From Stropharia rugosoannulata (taxonomy: Eukaryota > Basidiomycota > Agaricomycetes > Agaricales > Strophariaceae), in contig JANCIK010000006.1 of assembly GCA_028532985.1 (NCBI GenBank), positions 3,348,001 through 3,412,000 on the forward strand: 64,000 bases of DNA. Direction: 5' to 3'. Below, piece after piece: positions 1 through 11,996 of the stretch (position 1 is its first letter; every line of letters begins with the position of its first letter). Below the pieces are notes generated by a model that saw only the letters and a list, made by a program, of their open reading frames with translations, was not told where the DNA came from and did not search any database. A program made the translations under genes and the position numbers.

Positions 1-181
1 GGGCACTCCTCTAGTATGCCGAACGTGCGGGAAATATAGGCAGCTTACTATGTCTTATACTTCGTAATGTCTCTTCGACAATTGTATCGATTCAAAAGTG
101 ATACCCCGCATACGAACGTAATCGACTGCGACTGACGACGAACCTTCCCCCGGACATTCTTTAATCTCCTGCTGTCTGTCC

Positions 182-1998
182 TCAGTTAACTTCGACCGCC
201 GATACCAGGCCGTCCAGTGCTGCAAGTTGTCCCCAACTAGTGAAGGTCGATGGAACAGGCCCTGTCCAGCTTGCAGAGTAGAACGAACCGTTGGCGGCCA
301 GGTCCAGAAGACCGTTATACTAACCAGGCATTAAAAACATCTCAATCAAACAATCGTGATCTGGATACCTACCTGAACGTCAATATAACTGCGAAGAAGG
401 GTTCGCAGCTGTGCATTATGTGGAGTCCTGCGATATGCCTCGCGTAATCCACGAATATAAACAGCTAGGGTTATCAGTGATATGAAGTGAGGCAGTTGTT
501 AAACGCCACATAATGTAGGGTACGTGCTCACCTTTGAATCCGATATCATCATTGTTTTGAGTGTTGTCTGCGCCTTCAGTGATGATACCATTCCCTCCCT
601 GCCATGCTGTGTTCTCTACCGCAGCTGCTATAACCGATAACAACCTGGTACATCGTTACAAAACATGAAGAGGACAATCGAGCAACTCGTACAAAGTGTT
701 CCACTGACTGTCACCAGTCACATTACTCAAAACAGACAGTCCTTCAATGAACTTGCCGCTGTTATATGTGAATATCCATGTTGAGGGCGAACGGCTGCAG
801 TCGGCTGCACTGACAGTGTCGAGTACGATATTGTTCGCATTCAAATTGAGAGTCTTCAACCAGTTGGCAGCAGCGATAGCGGCATTGAGATATTTGGAAT
901 CCTTTGTCTCTTCAGCAAGGTAGGCAGATAATCTGAAATTACTTGTGAATGCATTAATACAGCAGCTACAAATGAAAGCGTACGTCATAAAGAGCCTTTG
1001 TGTTCCGCGGTGGTAAGTTGATAAATTTAAAACTTATAGAAATACACCTTACCCCGTGGTGATAGAGTTTACAGAGGTATCGTCGTCGGTTGGCCGCCAG
1101 AATACCCCGCCAGCCATAGTCATACCATCACACGTCCCTTCGATTGCAAAATCTTTGACGGGAGTAGACCCTGCCTGTGCCTGTGCTGGCGTTATCTGAC
1201 TGATAGTCCGGTGAGTTTACGTAGGGGCAACACCCATGATATCCGACTTACAACTGGGATACCGAATTCCAGGTGGCAATTGCATTATTCAGAAGTTGTG
1301 AGTTTCCGTATGACTTGCTCCCGTAGAATGCAGCCGTCGCCCACCAACTATCATGCATTCGTGAAGTCACTAAGCGCTTTTGCGATGTCTACCACCATCT
1401 AAATGGACTCACAGGGCGTCGTCGTTGTACTGAAACATTCTGCAGCGTCAGCACTCATTTTTTCAGTTAAAAAGATGCAGAACGTTACCCTGCAATCATT
1501 TTTATCAGCATCAGCAACAGCAATCAATACTAACAGTTGAAACTTGAAAATTAAAACCACCTACCCAAATTGGTCGTAGTTCGTGAAGAGGCCAAAAACG
1601 AGATTTAAGTTGTTAATGACTGCTTCTTTATTCGTCTGGGTGGATGTTAACTGATCCTGTATGGCCATGGCAGACCATACGTTTCCAGCCTGCCAGTAGC
1701 CAATATCTAGAAGCCAGTTAATTGCAATCCATCCGCAGAACTACTGAAAGACTTTACTGTCGAATTGCCCGGTGCTGGAGTCAAGCTGGGACATCATATC
1801 ATTTATCGCGTTCTGAGCAACAGTGACCCTCGAAGCAAGACTGCGCGTAGTGGAAGGGTCCTTTGAACGCATCAATTCGCTGCGATGGTTACCACTACTT
1901 GAAGAACACACCCTCCAGTTGGGATTGACGGTCAGGTTTTGTCCAAACACCCGCCCCGAACAGAAAACCATCAACGCCAAGGAAAAGAGTTTCGACAT
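182..1998 (-). CDS. Secreted GH76 family alpha-1,6-mannanase-like glycoside hydrolase
   Basis: Spliced gene on the minus strand. The start at 1998 opens a signal peptide (MSKLFSLALMVFCSGRVFGQ) followed by a Ser/Thr-rich stretch. Further exons read YNDDALWWATAAFYGSKSY (about 1330-1425), with the Asp-Asp pair that is the catalytic signature of GH76. Next comes AGGVFWRPTDDDTSVNSITT (about 1060-1125), the second conserved GH76 block, then an alpha-helical repeat exon (about 656-940) and a C-terminus near LLDLAANGSFYSASWTGP (about 250-300) that stops at 182. GH76 enzymes cleave alpha-1,6-mannose backbones and, as GPI-anchored Dcw1/Dfg5 types, help cross-link cell-wall glycoproteins. The end here, SWGQLAALDGLVSAVEVN, has no obvious GPI tail, so a free secreted enzyme is more likely. 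Six or more short introns. Family assignment is firm; exact exon borders are approximate. Confidence 0.82.
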
Positions 1999-2345
1999 GG
2001 GGACTTGAGTAAGAGAGTGTACAGAAGGCTGGGCTCCATTACCAGACCATACTTTATACGTGGACTCCTCTAACAAGAATAGGACAAAATATTTGCATCA
2101 GGAGAAGACGAAACACTTGTGGTTGCGCCGAGCGCGGATGATATAGCATGATATCATCGTATGCCAGCTCCGAAATAGAACCAGAAGGCGGCCACAAGAA
2201 CGAGAAATTGTATTTTTGTATCATTTAGTCCGCCGCATGTTGTAGGAAGCGGAAGGAAGACACCCAGTCAGTTGACCGTAAGAATCCGAGCATCTATGCA
2301 GCTACAAGTCGTTGGGAATATATTTCGGAACCAAGCAATTATATT
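1999..2345. other. Intergenic, promoter side of the GH76 gene
   Basis: About 350 bases upstream of the GH76 start. No coding exon or repeat was recognised; it presumably holds that gene's promoter. Confidence 0.4.
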
Positions 2346-2594
2346 TTATAATTTAGCATATGCTGCAAAGCGCTTTAGAGCTTCTGTATACATCTGCCTG
2401 TTGGTGAGATGACCTGCTCTGCTGACTGCTTGGCCAATGGCCAGTTCGTGACCATTTAGCCATGCAAAAGATGTGATTTGAGAGTAGTGATGATACAGGA
2501 CTTCTTTCAGCCGACGGACGCGTTTACCAACCTGTGGGCATCTCGAGTTGTAATGCACGAGAACGAGAATGCGCGTCCAAACTAATAGTGGCAT
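2346..2594 (-). CDS. Unrecognised open frame, possible last exon or gene remnant
   Basis: A minus-strand frame of 82 codons. Its C-terminal half is rich in charged and aromatic residues and looks helical (for example LTNRQMYTEALKRFAAYAKL before the stop). No upstream exon that joins it in frame could be found before the DUF6533 gene begins its 3' end at 2712. It could be the last exon of a degraded gene or chance. No family is recognised. Confidence 0.2.
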   Translation of the reverse strand: MPLLVWTRILVLVHYNSRCPQVGKRVRRLKEVLYHHYSQITSFAWLNGHELAIGQAVSRAGHLTNRQMYTEALKRFAAYAKL

Positions 2595-2711
2595 GTGACA
2601 ACATTGACCGTATAGTAAACTCGTACAATTAAATAGTAAACTAGTGCTACATAGGTTAAGTGTTGCATGTATGGTTAGAACACTAAACGTTCCATAACTT
2701 CGTCTTTTAGC

Positions 2712-4090
2712 TTAAAGGATAGAGTGGGACTGTTGTGTTCGGACAGACAACGAGCTCCCACTCCGTCCATTTTGCCTTGAAGACACCTGGTCTAACGACG
2801 GGGCTGTATGTTCGACAGAATGAGTAGCTTCTGTGGCCGAATCTTGAGACTGTGATAGGTCTATCACAGTGGACAGGTGGACTTCGTCGCCGTTTCCTGC
2901 GTCTAACTTTAAGCGTCGCATATTCATAATCAGTCTGCAAACCGTCACAGATACAATAGATATAGGCCACCTTCAAAAACAAACTTGAGTTATTTTCCCT
3001 TCATCTGACTAAGTTGTAGGCTTACACAAATAGGACAAACGGATTTGCTGATCGCGACGCATAAGATTGGGGCATCATACCTCCTACAATTGCTAAAACA
3101 TATGTAGGAATTCAGATACACTGTTTGAAGGATAATGATTACTCTTACCGAAAAGAAGGATGAAAGCCCAAAGACCTTCGTGCACTACTAGTTTTACTAG
3201 CAATGTGTATGGCCCACGGCCTACATTTCGCTTCGCGAATGTGGCCATCCATAAAGAAGCATGAGCGAAAATCACTGCAACACTGAACAGGAATCGATTG
3301 CATGGTCCTCTGAAAGAGTAATGATAATTACCCTTGCAGCACAGATTCTATTTGTTTTGGGTTCAAGAAGTTGCACATGTAGTCGAACGAGCTTTGTGTC
3401 GTCACAAACCAAAACGTGAATGAGGCCAGGACGAATTGGACGATGATAGGGATGACGAGGACCAGCGTTTTCTTGTTCTTGCCATACAGGGCATATACTG
3501 AGAAAGGTGTGAATGTTGTAGTTTATCGATCAGATAAACTCCTTTGCGTACCGCGAAGGAATAAAATAGCATCAAGGACTAATATCAAGGACGTCAAGGA
3601 GCCGAATAGAGCGAGAAACCATGTTCGACATTGGGCGTCTGTCACGGATCCCTTGGCCAAAAAGACATGGACAAAGGTATAATGTAGTCTATGGGGAATG
3701 ATGAATTACGCAGTACTTTCAGAGATAGATACTTAAGTGATAAAGATTCACGAACTCACATTAACGTGATTAACGCTGAGTAACGCGCCCAGATATACAA
3801 GAGAGCAACAACCGCTGAGGCTGCTCTTGTAAAAATAGATATTCTTCGAAACAAAGTCAATTATGTGTTTTATCAGAGTGATTGAGAACCATTACAACGC
3901 ACCTCCAAATGTGGGTATACTCTGCTTTACACAGTAGGAAATGATCTGCGACCACAAATAATAGTGCGATCACTTATAATTTGATCGGTTGAATAGGACT
4001 AAACATGATCGCACTGAGCTTACAAGATGTATAATTGCGCACGTTAAATGCACTGGCAGAGAGGAGAGCTGTGTCGTCTGCGTCGCTCAT
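2712..4090 (-). CDS. DUF6533 domain seven-helix membrane protein
   Basis: Spliced minus-strand gene starting with MSDADDTALLSASAFNVRNY at 4090. Exon 2 gives YHFLLCKAEYTHIW, which matches the DUF6533 block YDHxLTLxxEVxxIW. Exon 3 is hydrophobic and ends RYSALITLM. Further exons encode CRTWFLALFGSLTSLILVLD followed by RVYALYGKNKKTLVLVIPII; the R-x-YALYG-x-N-x-K motif is the second family hallmark. A last helix pair and a loop lie near 3093-3300. The tail is a Ser/Thr/Gln-rich cytoplasmic segment ending at 2712. DUF6533 proteins are abundant in basidiomycetes, have a GPCR-like topology and have no assigned function. The introns carry good GT..AG ends and the frame stays open through all exons read, so the gene looks intact. 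Confidence 0.8.
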
Positions 4091-5467
4091 TGCGAATCCA
4101 TAAATGTTCAACTACGGGTTGGCAACCATAGCCGATTTGTATCAACTCTGATCCTGTATTTGCAAGTTACTATAGCATCAATGCTCACCAGAGTGGCACG
4201 GTGATGGCTTGGGGGCTGGGTTGTGATAATCCTTGAATAGCAGAGAGATTCGATATTGTACTAGTAGGTGCTTGTGATGACAAAGGAAGTCGTATCATAG
4301 CACATCAGTCGACAGGCAAAAAGTTAAGTGATACATTGCAGCGTACCTTTAAACGATTCAGGCTCGAGCACGGAACGCGGCTCGGCTTGCGATTGACTCT
4401 ATCTCCCATAAATACATGAGAAGAAAAAGAGCCTATTTAAAGTCAGAATGTGTGATATGGGATGTCCTGGGAGTCGGATAATATGTGCTTCACTCCCGTA
4501 GACACGTTGGTCGGCAGCGAAGACAATTTGTGAGAATAGCATTCCTGGGCAGGAAGAAGACTTTGTATTGGTCGTTCGACCGCAAATTCTCGAAGACAAA
4601 AAGGGTGATTTACATTGAGTTTTGTCCAGGTTTCTGATAGTATATTTAAAGTTCTTGTCTTGATTCGATGTACTTAGGCTGATATCTTTGTCCGGATGAG
4701 GTGAAAAAAGCAATTTCGCACTCCATGCTAGTGGCGTATAGTAACTTACCCCCTGGCACTGATATTTGATAGAGTGAGATACTCTATCCATAAGAAACAA
4801 GAGACGATGGGAACACTGGTATATATGTGGTCTGAACGAATGTAATGCAACTGGAGCCGGTGTGTTTTTGGGACATGTGCTTCATGCTGGTCAAGTGTCG
4901 CGCGGACCCGAAAGTTAAAGGATCAGGAGATGGTCAGCCGCAAAAAAGCACAGGAAATGTAGAGAGGATAATCTCTCTAGTCCTGGCATTCATCACGAAC
5001 ACGGCCCCCGTAAGGTTCCTACTTTAGCATTCATGAGACAGGAAGAGTCCCAGGCGTACAATGTGCGTCATTAATCACAATGAACTCACGGTAACTGTCA
5101 TTACGCGGGTAGCATCCCATATGACAACGACTGGGCATTTCGAACGCCAGTTGAAGAAATTGGGTTAAATTGAGAAGACAATGGAGCAATGGGCCAGGAC
5201 TCGGATATCGACATAATGTTATTTACTGTAGTTTGAGGTGGAAGAAGAAGACAATGTATTCTTTCTGCCCAGTTATCGAGACCGTTATATTGAGTTGGTA
5301 TAGAGAAGGACGTCGGATGCAAAGTGCAAGATCATGTTTGTAAACGGCAATTTGTCAGATGTTTTCATTTTTCCCACGAGCCCAGATCATCCGGGCAGCC
5401 CATCAAACGCCGTGCCCACACCGTCCATCGACCCCCTCACCCCCGGAATCCGCAAGCATACGACGAG
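4091..5467. other. Intergenic stretch with possible degraded minus-strand exons
   Basis: About 1.4 kb between the DUF6533 start and eL37. The minus strand has open pieces, such as WRSKCPVVVIWDATRVMTVT near 5100-5160 with a GT donor after it and a hydrophobic stretch near 4950-5020. They could be relics of another membrane protein, but no continuous spliced frame could be built. The 3' part contains a pyrimidine-rich leader just before the eL37 start. Confidence 0.3.
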
Positions 5468-6265
5468 ATGGTGAGATTTTACTGCACAGAAACGATTCAG
5501 ATATGCTTTGGGCACCCAGAACACAAATTTCGGCGCTGTTGGACGACTGCAAGGGCTGGATGGAGATGGTTGGCTTTGGATGGCGCACGGTGTCCATAAT
5601 AGGGACATGGCGAGGGTCGCTAGAGAGGGAATCTACAACGCCATTTCCTCAGGCCGAACCTAACATCCTAGGGTGTCCAAGCATACTGTGCTCTTGAATC
5701 ATTGAATTTGATACTGACGATGTTCTTTCGTGTTATCTGACTTATAGACGAAAGGTGCGTTAAAATTTCCTCAACTGCGATGACTCTATTTCTAACTGCT
5801 TCCCAGGTACCTCGTCCTTCGGGTACGTTTGCTATTCGTTGTGAAACATGAAAATACTTGGATTCCTAACGACGGCATTTTCAATCTTGCAGTAAGAGAC
5901 ACACCAAGTCGCACACCCTCTGCAGGCGTTGCGGAAACCGCGCCTTCCACAGGCAGCACAAGAGTTCGTTGTCATTTGTCCATACACTGGCATTATTCTA
6001 ATTTATAATGTTTATAGCCTGTGCGTCGTGCGGGTATCCCTCCGCTAAAATTCGCTCGTACGAGTGGGGCCTAAAGGCTAAGCGCAGAAAGACCACTGGA
6101 ACTGGTCGCATGCGCTACTTGAAGGATGTCTCCAGGAGGTTCAAGAATGGATTCAGGTACATCTGATCTATCTTGTGTTGTATTCATCTCACCGTTCTTG
6201 CCTTTTCTCTCCACAGGGAGAACACTGTAGCCAAGAAGAGGGTCACCGCCAAGGCTGATGCTTAA
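5468..6265 (+). CDS. RPL37: 60S ribosomal protein L37 (eL37)
   Basis: Six exons give a 94-residue protein: 5468-5470 (ATG alone), 5748-5754, 5807-5822, 5893-5963, 6018-6156 and 6217-6265. The sequence begins [19 protein letters not shown] and has the zinc-binding Cys4 set CRRCG...CASCG, then [20 protein letters not shown], the eL37 signature, and ends [12 protein letters not shown]. The protein binds 5.8S/25S rRNA near the exit tunnel of the large subunit. The length is normal for the family. The start was chosen because the coding sequence otherwise begins at ACG (Thr 2) straight after a TATAG acceptor, and ATG followed by GTGAGA at 5468 is the only well-placed donor upstream. That makes a first intron of 277 bp directly after the start codon. 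Cytosolic ribosome; constitutive high expression is expected for the family. Confidence 0.9.
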
Positions 6266-8035
6266 ACCTGTATATACATCCGACCTATATGAGCGTCTCT
6301 CATCGCCCAGTCACCACCATCCATGTTTTGCGACGCTAGTCTTCATGTTACATGCCCAAAATTCACCATGTTCTATGCTTCCGGGGATAGTTAATTGGGT
6401 TGGGTTGGGTCCTTGCTGTTCGAGCGTTAATTTGCAAGTAAACTGCAACTCTGAACCTCGCTAGATTTCACTCGCGAGTCGGAGAGGCTTCTTGTGCAGA
6501 CTTCTTGTGCACTAATACGACTTTTTGTATTTGGACAGACTGGTTTGGTTGCGTTCAATTTGTGATAAATTGACGCTGGTACTCTGGATAAGGGCGTGTG
6601 TATTTTTGTCCGCTGCATGAAGCAACAGCCTTGCCGAACTGGTCGAGATAGTAATGTGAACTTCTGCGTGGTTCCACAAACCTGCTACAGAGCCTTGCCG
6701 TGACAATTACGCTGCAGCTCTTCCTCAATGCCGACTCGTATGATGTAGGCTATATCCCGACCGATACGGCGTTTTTTATACCACGTTGCATTTGGAGGCT
6801 GATAGGCCGAAGTACTACACGATGCACTTACAAGTCAGACTGACATAGTCTCTTGGACATGAAGGCCGCAATTCTTTTACAAATGTTGGGTCAGCAGTCT
6901 ACTTTCCTGAGACATCATAAATATTTCAGGACGATGCATGTGCGCCCTGGTCTCGACATAGATTACTGTAACCTATCAAAACATTACTTTTGTTCTCTTC
7001 CCAGGTAGTTTAACTACGGAGTGCAGTTATTAGAACAGCATCAATGGTACGGTGTACCCTTCGCCCTATCTCGAGGTGACCGGTGACCGCTCATTGCTCG
7101 TCGCGTACTTAGAAACGCCAGGGATTACCAGGAACTCCTGTACTCACTGGACATGGTCCGCCAGGGTCCTTCGTACTTATCAGACGTACGATACAACCGG
7201 GGTCCGGTGGTCAATACTGAGGGCGGTGGCACGATACTTGCACGATGCATCAACTGATGTCATGCATATTACCTCACAGTCTGGGGAAAGCGGGGTATTT
7301 GAATTACTGTCTAATTAGGCAATGCACAATCCTCTTTCAGAATCACTGGTGCATCCCCTATCCACAGGTGGGTTGGATACATTTGGGGAGGAGAGCCTCT
7401 GTATGCTTGTCCCAGTATGTAGGGATAAAAAATAAGGGATATCAAAGCGGTAGCGATAATTGAATGTAATTGTAAATGCCTCGTGGCTGGGCTGGTAACC
7501 CCAGGGCCAATTTGTCTACCAATGTACTGATTAAAAGACGAGGAATAGACTTCATTACGCTTATACGCCTGCCCAAAGTTTCTAGAACCGCCTCACACGA
7601 CTGTCCTTGACGCATATGATGTCACGCGAGCGCATTGAGACTGCGAATTATGTACAAGGGTCATACGCCCGCTCACACGGACGCGCTTTCAGGTGTAGGA
7701 CGAGCCTTCTATCTCGCGTACCATCAGACTGTGTCAGCGAGGATAGAAAGGCGAGCGCAGGATCCGACCGGGAGCAGGACCGTGCGGAGCTTCTATATCG
7801 TGTCGTATGAGTTTCTGTGGGCCTCTGCGGGGTCTAGGTTACTGGCGCAGGGTGTGCAGGTAAATTTAAGACGTGCGCGTGCGTCCTGGCTGCGTCTCTA
7901 TGCTATGTTGGGATCCGGCGGTACCGCGCATTCTTCGGACCATCAAGAGCGTGCTGTGCGTGAACACGAGCGTCCGACTGCCGATATCAGTGGACGTAAG
8001 CTGGACGGAGTTCACGCTCAGTGGCTATTCGGATC

Positions 8036-8050
8036 TTATCTTCGAGATAA
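8036..8050. promoter_or_regulatory. Inverted pair of GATA sites
   Basis: TTATCT, three bases, then AGATAA: two HGATAR-type cores facing each other, about 5.3 kb upstream of the GATA factor start. The arrangement would suit binding by a two-finger GATA protein. Function is inferred only. Confidence 0.3.
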
Positions 8051-9871
8051 AGCTGGAGAGCCTGCAGGATACGGACCACCACAGAAACATGGACTCGGGC
8101 AGACGTTTGGGTGATTGGAATGCATTTCGAGTTAATTATCTCACACGGAGGACAGTGGGGAAAGTTTCATGGAATGTGTATGTGGTACGCGTTGAACGTC
8201 GTCGTAGACTTAAGTTATCGATTCCGAAGCTTAATATTTCACGGAGGTTATCTGCAACCGAGCAAGAGGAACGAACAATTGTTTCATCATATGTGGAAGT
8301 AGCAATATTCTATATTAAATGCGAGCCTCGAGGAGAGTCACTTGCTGCCCTACTCCGATTAAAGCTTTTGAGTGTAATTATTTTTACAGTTTACTATGAA
8401 CGCATTGTTTCAAGGCCCGTCCAGGCTGTGGATATGTTCGACCTGGCCCAACACCCTATTCACCGAAGCGTGATACAACAGCCACTTGGATGGCTTCGGG
8501 CGAATATTCCGATTATCCATGGGAAAGCACACAAAGCACACAAACCTTCGAAATTGTACCCTGCACCGCCCTCTTTAGCAGAAAATAGATATTCAATACC
8601 TCTTAGCGACCTGGATACACGGGAATTAAACGCCACATATCTAATTAGTATGCAAATAGCAAAATATGGGCCTTTTTTTAATACTTTCCTATCTACCTTG
8701 CGCGTGTCTACTCTATCTATCTGCTCAAGCCTCGCGGGAAGCGCGCTGCAGGGTTCAGACATTGCAAAACACTCCGAATAAGCTGCATATCTGATTTATT
8801 TTTCGGACATGTATGTACGTAGATCGCCTTCTCTGTATGTTGAAGCACGGATTTCACTGCTGCCTGCATCGTTAAGAATGGAAAGTGCGCCTCGTGCGGA
8901 TCGTTTGGCCTCGTGTATGAGCGTATTTTTAGCCTCTGAGCGCTTGTATAGGGCACTGCATCGCAATATTTATTTATGCTACTTTCGCATTGCACGCCGC
9001 GAGGCTGGGGGCATTATTCACGCCTCGGAATGCGGCTGTCTCCGGCGTATTATCACATTGCATTTTCCATGTCAGAGAACTATGTAGCTATGTTTGGAGA
9101 ACGATATGATCACATTACAGAGTGCAAGGACAAGGGGGGTTTCGAATTTCCCTGTCTTCGCGAACCCCTTTGTTCAGATAAAGTGCTGAACGCAATCCGG
9201 TACCAATGCCGTTCAAGAAGATCTAATCATTCATCACTCCATACACGAGACAGGGTCTGCATGATGAGATAACAGTCTTTACGTATAGGGTACTTGACGA
9301 CAAAGTGTAATGATCCCGAATGCATCTTGGTCTTATCATGCGTGTTATATCTGTAGCTGTCAGCTCTAGTGTCTACCTCATAGGCTATCGTAGGCATCAC
9401 ACCTCGATGCAGACAGAGGTCCATAGAGGAAACTGGAGGTGGTCGCTGCATTGAGAAATACGCAGAGCGATTAGGGGCATGATAGGTATCAATCAGCTGT
9501 CGTGTGCGGTACTATCCCCTGTCTGCGCTTGACGATATGCGCCGGCGTTTATGCAGGTCCTCCGCAGTGTGCTTGGAGAAATGTCACTTGGACAGAGGAT
9601 GCATGTACGCACGCAGGCGCGCTGTCCGCACCACAATATATCTTATCTCGGGGCAGGCAGCCGCCCAGCCGGACAGCAGAGCTTAGAAGGGGCCCTCGTT
9701 TTCTAGCCGGTATTTCAGCGCAGGCACGGGCGCGCTTTGGCGTCGCGCTAAGATGGATGATATTGCGCGGATTCGGCGCTGTTCCCACCCGTTCGTAGCC
9801 CCGCAGCACACTAGCGCCGGGGGCTCGGCGCGGCTCGCCCAAACGCGGCAGCCATCACGATGCCATGCGTC

Positions 9872-9887
9872 TTATCAGATATGATAA
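9872..9887. promoter_or_regulatory. SreA-type GATA site with a second GATA core
   Basis: TTATCAGATATGATAA. The first nine bases are the reverse complement of ATCTGATAA, the ATCWGATAA target reported for Aspergillus SreA-type iron repressors, and a second TGATAA follows directly. The 13-mer TTATCAGATATGA recurs in intron 3 of the GATA factor gene at 15571. Confidence 0.4.
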
Positions 9888-11141
9888 AGGGATATATGAG
9901 GCGCTTGGATCGCACCCTGCAATCCTGCTGGGATCCATCATCCTGGGCCCGAATCTTGGGTCGCCGCAGGTGCTCTGATCCCTTTGCTTACGTGAGCGGT
10001 CCGCGCACCCAGCGTCGTCGAGGCACTGCTCCTTCGAGGTGGAGTTGATATCAGGTTGATACTGCGCTATAACTTCCGATCGTTGACTGCATGCGTGGGA
10101 TGATGAGTGCTAGCGCTGCCGCTGTGGGCGTCGACGGCAGCGATAGCCAGCCGACTGGTAAGCGCCAGTGCGCATTTCGTGCTTCTTCGCTCACTGACGA
10201 TCGCAATGGAAGAAAACGGAAGCCGATTGTGATATTTTAGAAGGCCACTTAAGTATGGATGTGCGGAGTACCACCCCGACAACCTTAACTGTGCTTGGAA
10301 GGCCTGCGAGTTCATTGGGAGGTCACATCATGCGCGGTGGCATGTTGCTTTGTCCCCGAACTTGATCTATGAATACATGACGAGTATGAACGCTTACGAA
10401 ACGGGAATCACGGCGGCCGTGCGCTCAGTGTGAGGCGGCGCGTTGTGTGATGGGCCGTTTTGGTTTACCAGAGGTTCGCCGTCGCGCTCGCGCTCGACGC
10501 GCCTGGATTTGCGTACCCGCGCCCAGGCTGGCCCTCCCTAATTCGGCTCTGCGGCGGACTCGGGTGCACCGCTCAAATACTCAGTTCACTCAAAGCGGCT
10601 CTCTGGGCTCCCGTGGAGGCGCTGTGGCAGGCAAAACGGGAGGATGCCGCGGAAAGGCCTAAGCGTAGTGTTTCGGTTTGGCTATCCGGAGCGCGCTGCG
10701 GGAGCGGTGCTCCTGCCTCCGAGGGGGAATCCCGTCGTGATTGTGATGTAGATGCGGCTAGCTGTGTCAGTGTAGATCATTAGGATATACATTAAAGCTG
10801 GAGCTGCTGAAGTCTGAAGTAAAATAATACGTTTGATGTAAGTGTGTCAGCGATGAGGTCGGACGCATCAAAGTTGCGACAGTTTGTTTTGGTTGATGCG
10901 GATGTGGACTTTGGACGAGGTGGACTCTATGTACTTATAGATACACGGCGCAAACATGATAAGCATGTTTGACCTGCGGTACATTGGTGATTAGCCTGGT
11001 ATCTAGCAACACAGTGGGTGTTGGTTGATGAGTTGATGTAAAATTTGAGCTTGGACATCCTCCATCATCTCAAAATACCTCTGATTTTGTTGAGCAAGTC
11101 AGGCGAGTAAACAAGTGGGCAGTGAGGTTGATTGTTAGATA

Positions 11142-11150
11142 TTATCAGAT
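11142..11150 (-). promoter_or_regulatory. SreA-type GATA site ATCTGATAA
   Basis: A perfect match on the minus strand, about 2.2 kb upstream of the GATA factor start codon and 43 bases before the 23-bp palindrome at 11193. Binding is inferred from the family consensus. Confidence 0.4.
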
Positions 11151-11192
11151 TGTTCTGGTCAAGCATTTATAGATTTCGTTGTGAGTGAACTC

Positions 11193-11215
11193 GAACGCCG
11201 TCTGAGACGGCGTTC
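11193..11215. repeat. Perfect 23-bp palindrome (11-bp arms, 1-base centre)
   Basis: GAACGCCGTCT, G, AGACGGCGTTC: the arms are exact reverse complements. In RNA this would form an 11-bp GC-rich stem, and in DNA it could bind a dimeric factor. It lies in the gene-free region upstream of the GATA factor. No family of such sites is recognised. Confidence 0.7.
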
Positions 11216-11730
11216 CGGTGCAGTATTATGTACAGAATCCAACGCGCCACGTTAGCCCGTCAGCCCGTCCGTTACACACAAGTAAGTAAACGAACATGCA
11301 TTAGATTACAGCACAATTGAGCACTGCTCGCGCCGTGGATTTCCGAGAGTCCGAACTGAGTGGGCTAAGCGACGGCGCATTTGCTAAAAAAGGCACAGTG
11401 CCCGTCAAACACCTCTTTGTGTCAACCGTTCTCGCTAGCGTCGACAGAGAAAATTTCCAGCCCGTGATTGCACGCTTGCCCAGTTGTATCGTATCAACTT
11501 ACTTACTTATGTAACGCTAAAATTTTGGCGAGCTGGAAAACTTTATGCCATGCCTTTATCGCTATGCCGTCAGCCCTGCGCTATCGAAGCGCACCTAGCA
11601 CACTGCTGTCTAGGAGGGTGGGATTGCGTTTTTTTTTGGAGAGAGGAAGAGGATAGTGAGGACATAGCCACGCTTCGGTGCCGTCGGGGACAGAACGCGA
11701 AGTATTTGAATTTAGGGAGCACGCTTTGAA

Positions 11731-11996
11731 TGCATGACAGAGATAAAGTAGCTTGAGCTAAACCCAAAGCTTAACGTTATGCCCACAAATCCGGGGGTGG
11801 CTTCGCGATAAAAAGGTTCTGGCGCGCTGATTCGAATTGCGTGCGTCCCGTCAACGCTGTTCGTGCCGAGTTTAATGCGACTCTGGGTGCTTATTTACGC
11901 CCGGATTATCGACGCGCTCTGTGCGCCTGTGGCAGCGCGAAGCAGAAAACATGACAGAGACGTTTGAGCTTTGAGCGACGGGCTTATTTACGCCCA
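11731..11996 (+). repeat. Weak direct repeats with TTATTTACGCCC and CATGACAGAGA
   Basis: CATGACAGAGA followed by a GAGCT-containing stretch occurs near 11733 and again near 11950. TTATTTACGCCC occurs at about 11891 and 11984, and GGGCGTAAAT (its inverse) near 12361. The copies are short and imperfect outside these cores, so this may be an old local duplication or a set of factor sites. Confidence 0.35.

Noticed and set aside
7873..8781. Open frame of 302 codons on the plus strand
   Set aside because: Long but without any domain, signal or family motif; overlapping frames on both strands are also open, and the codon content looks like background of a CpG-rich region. No splice partner was found.
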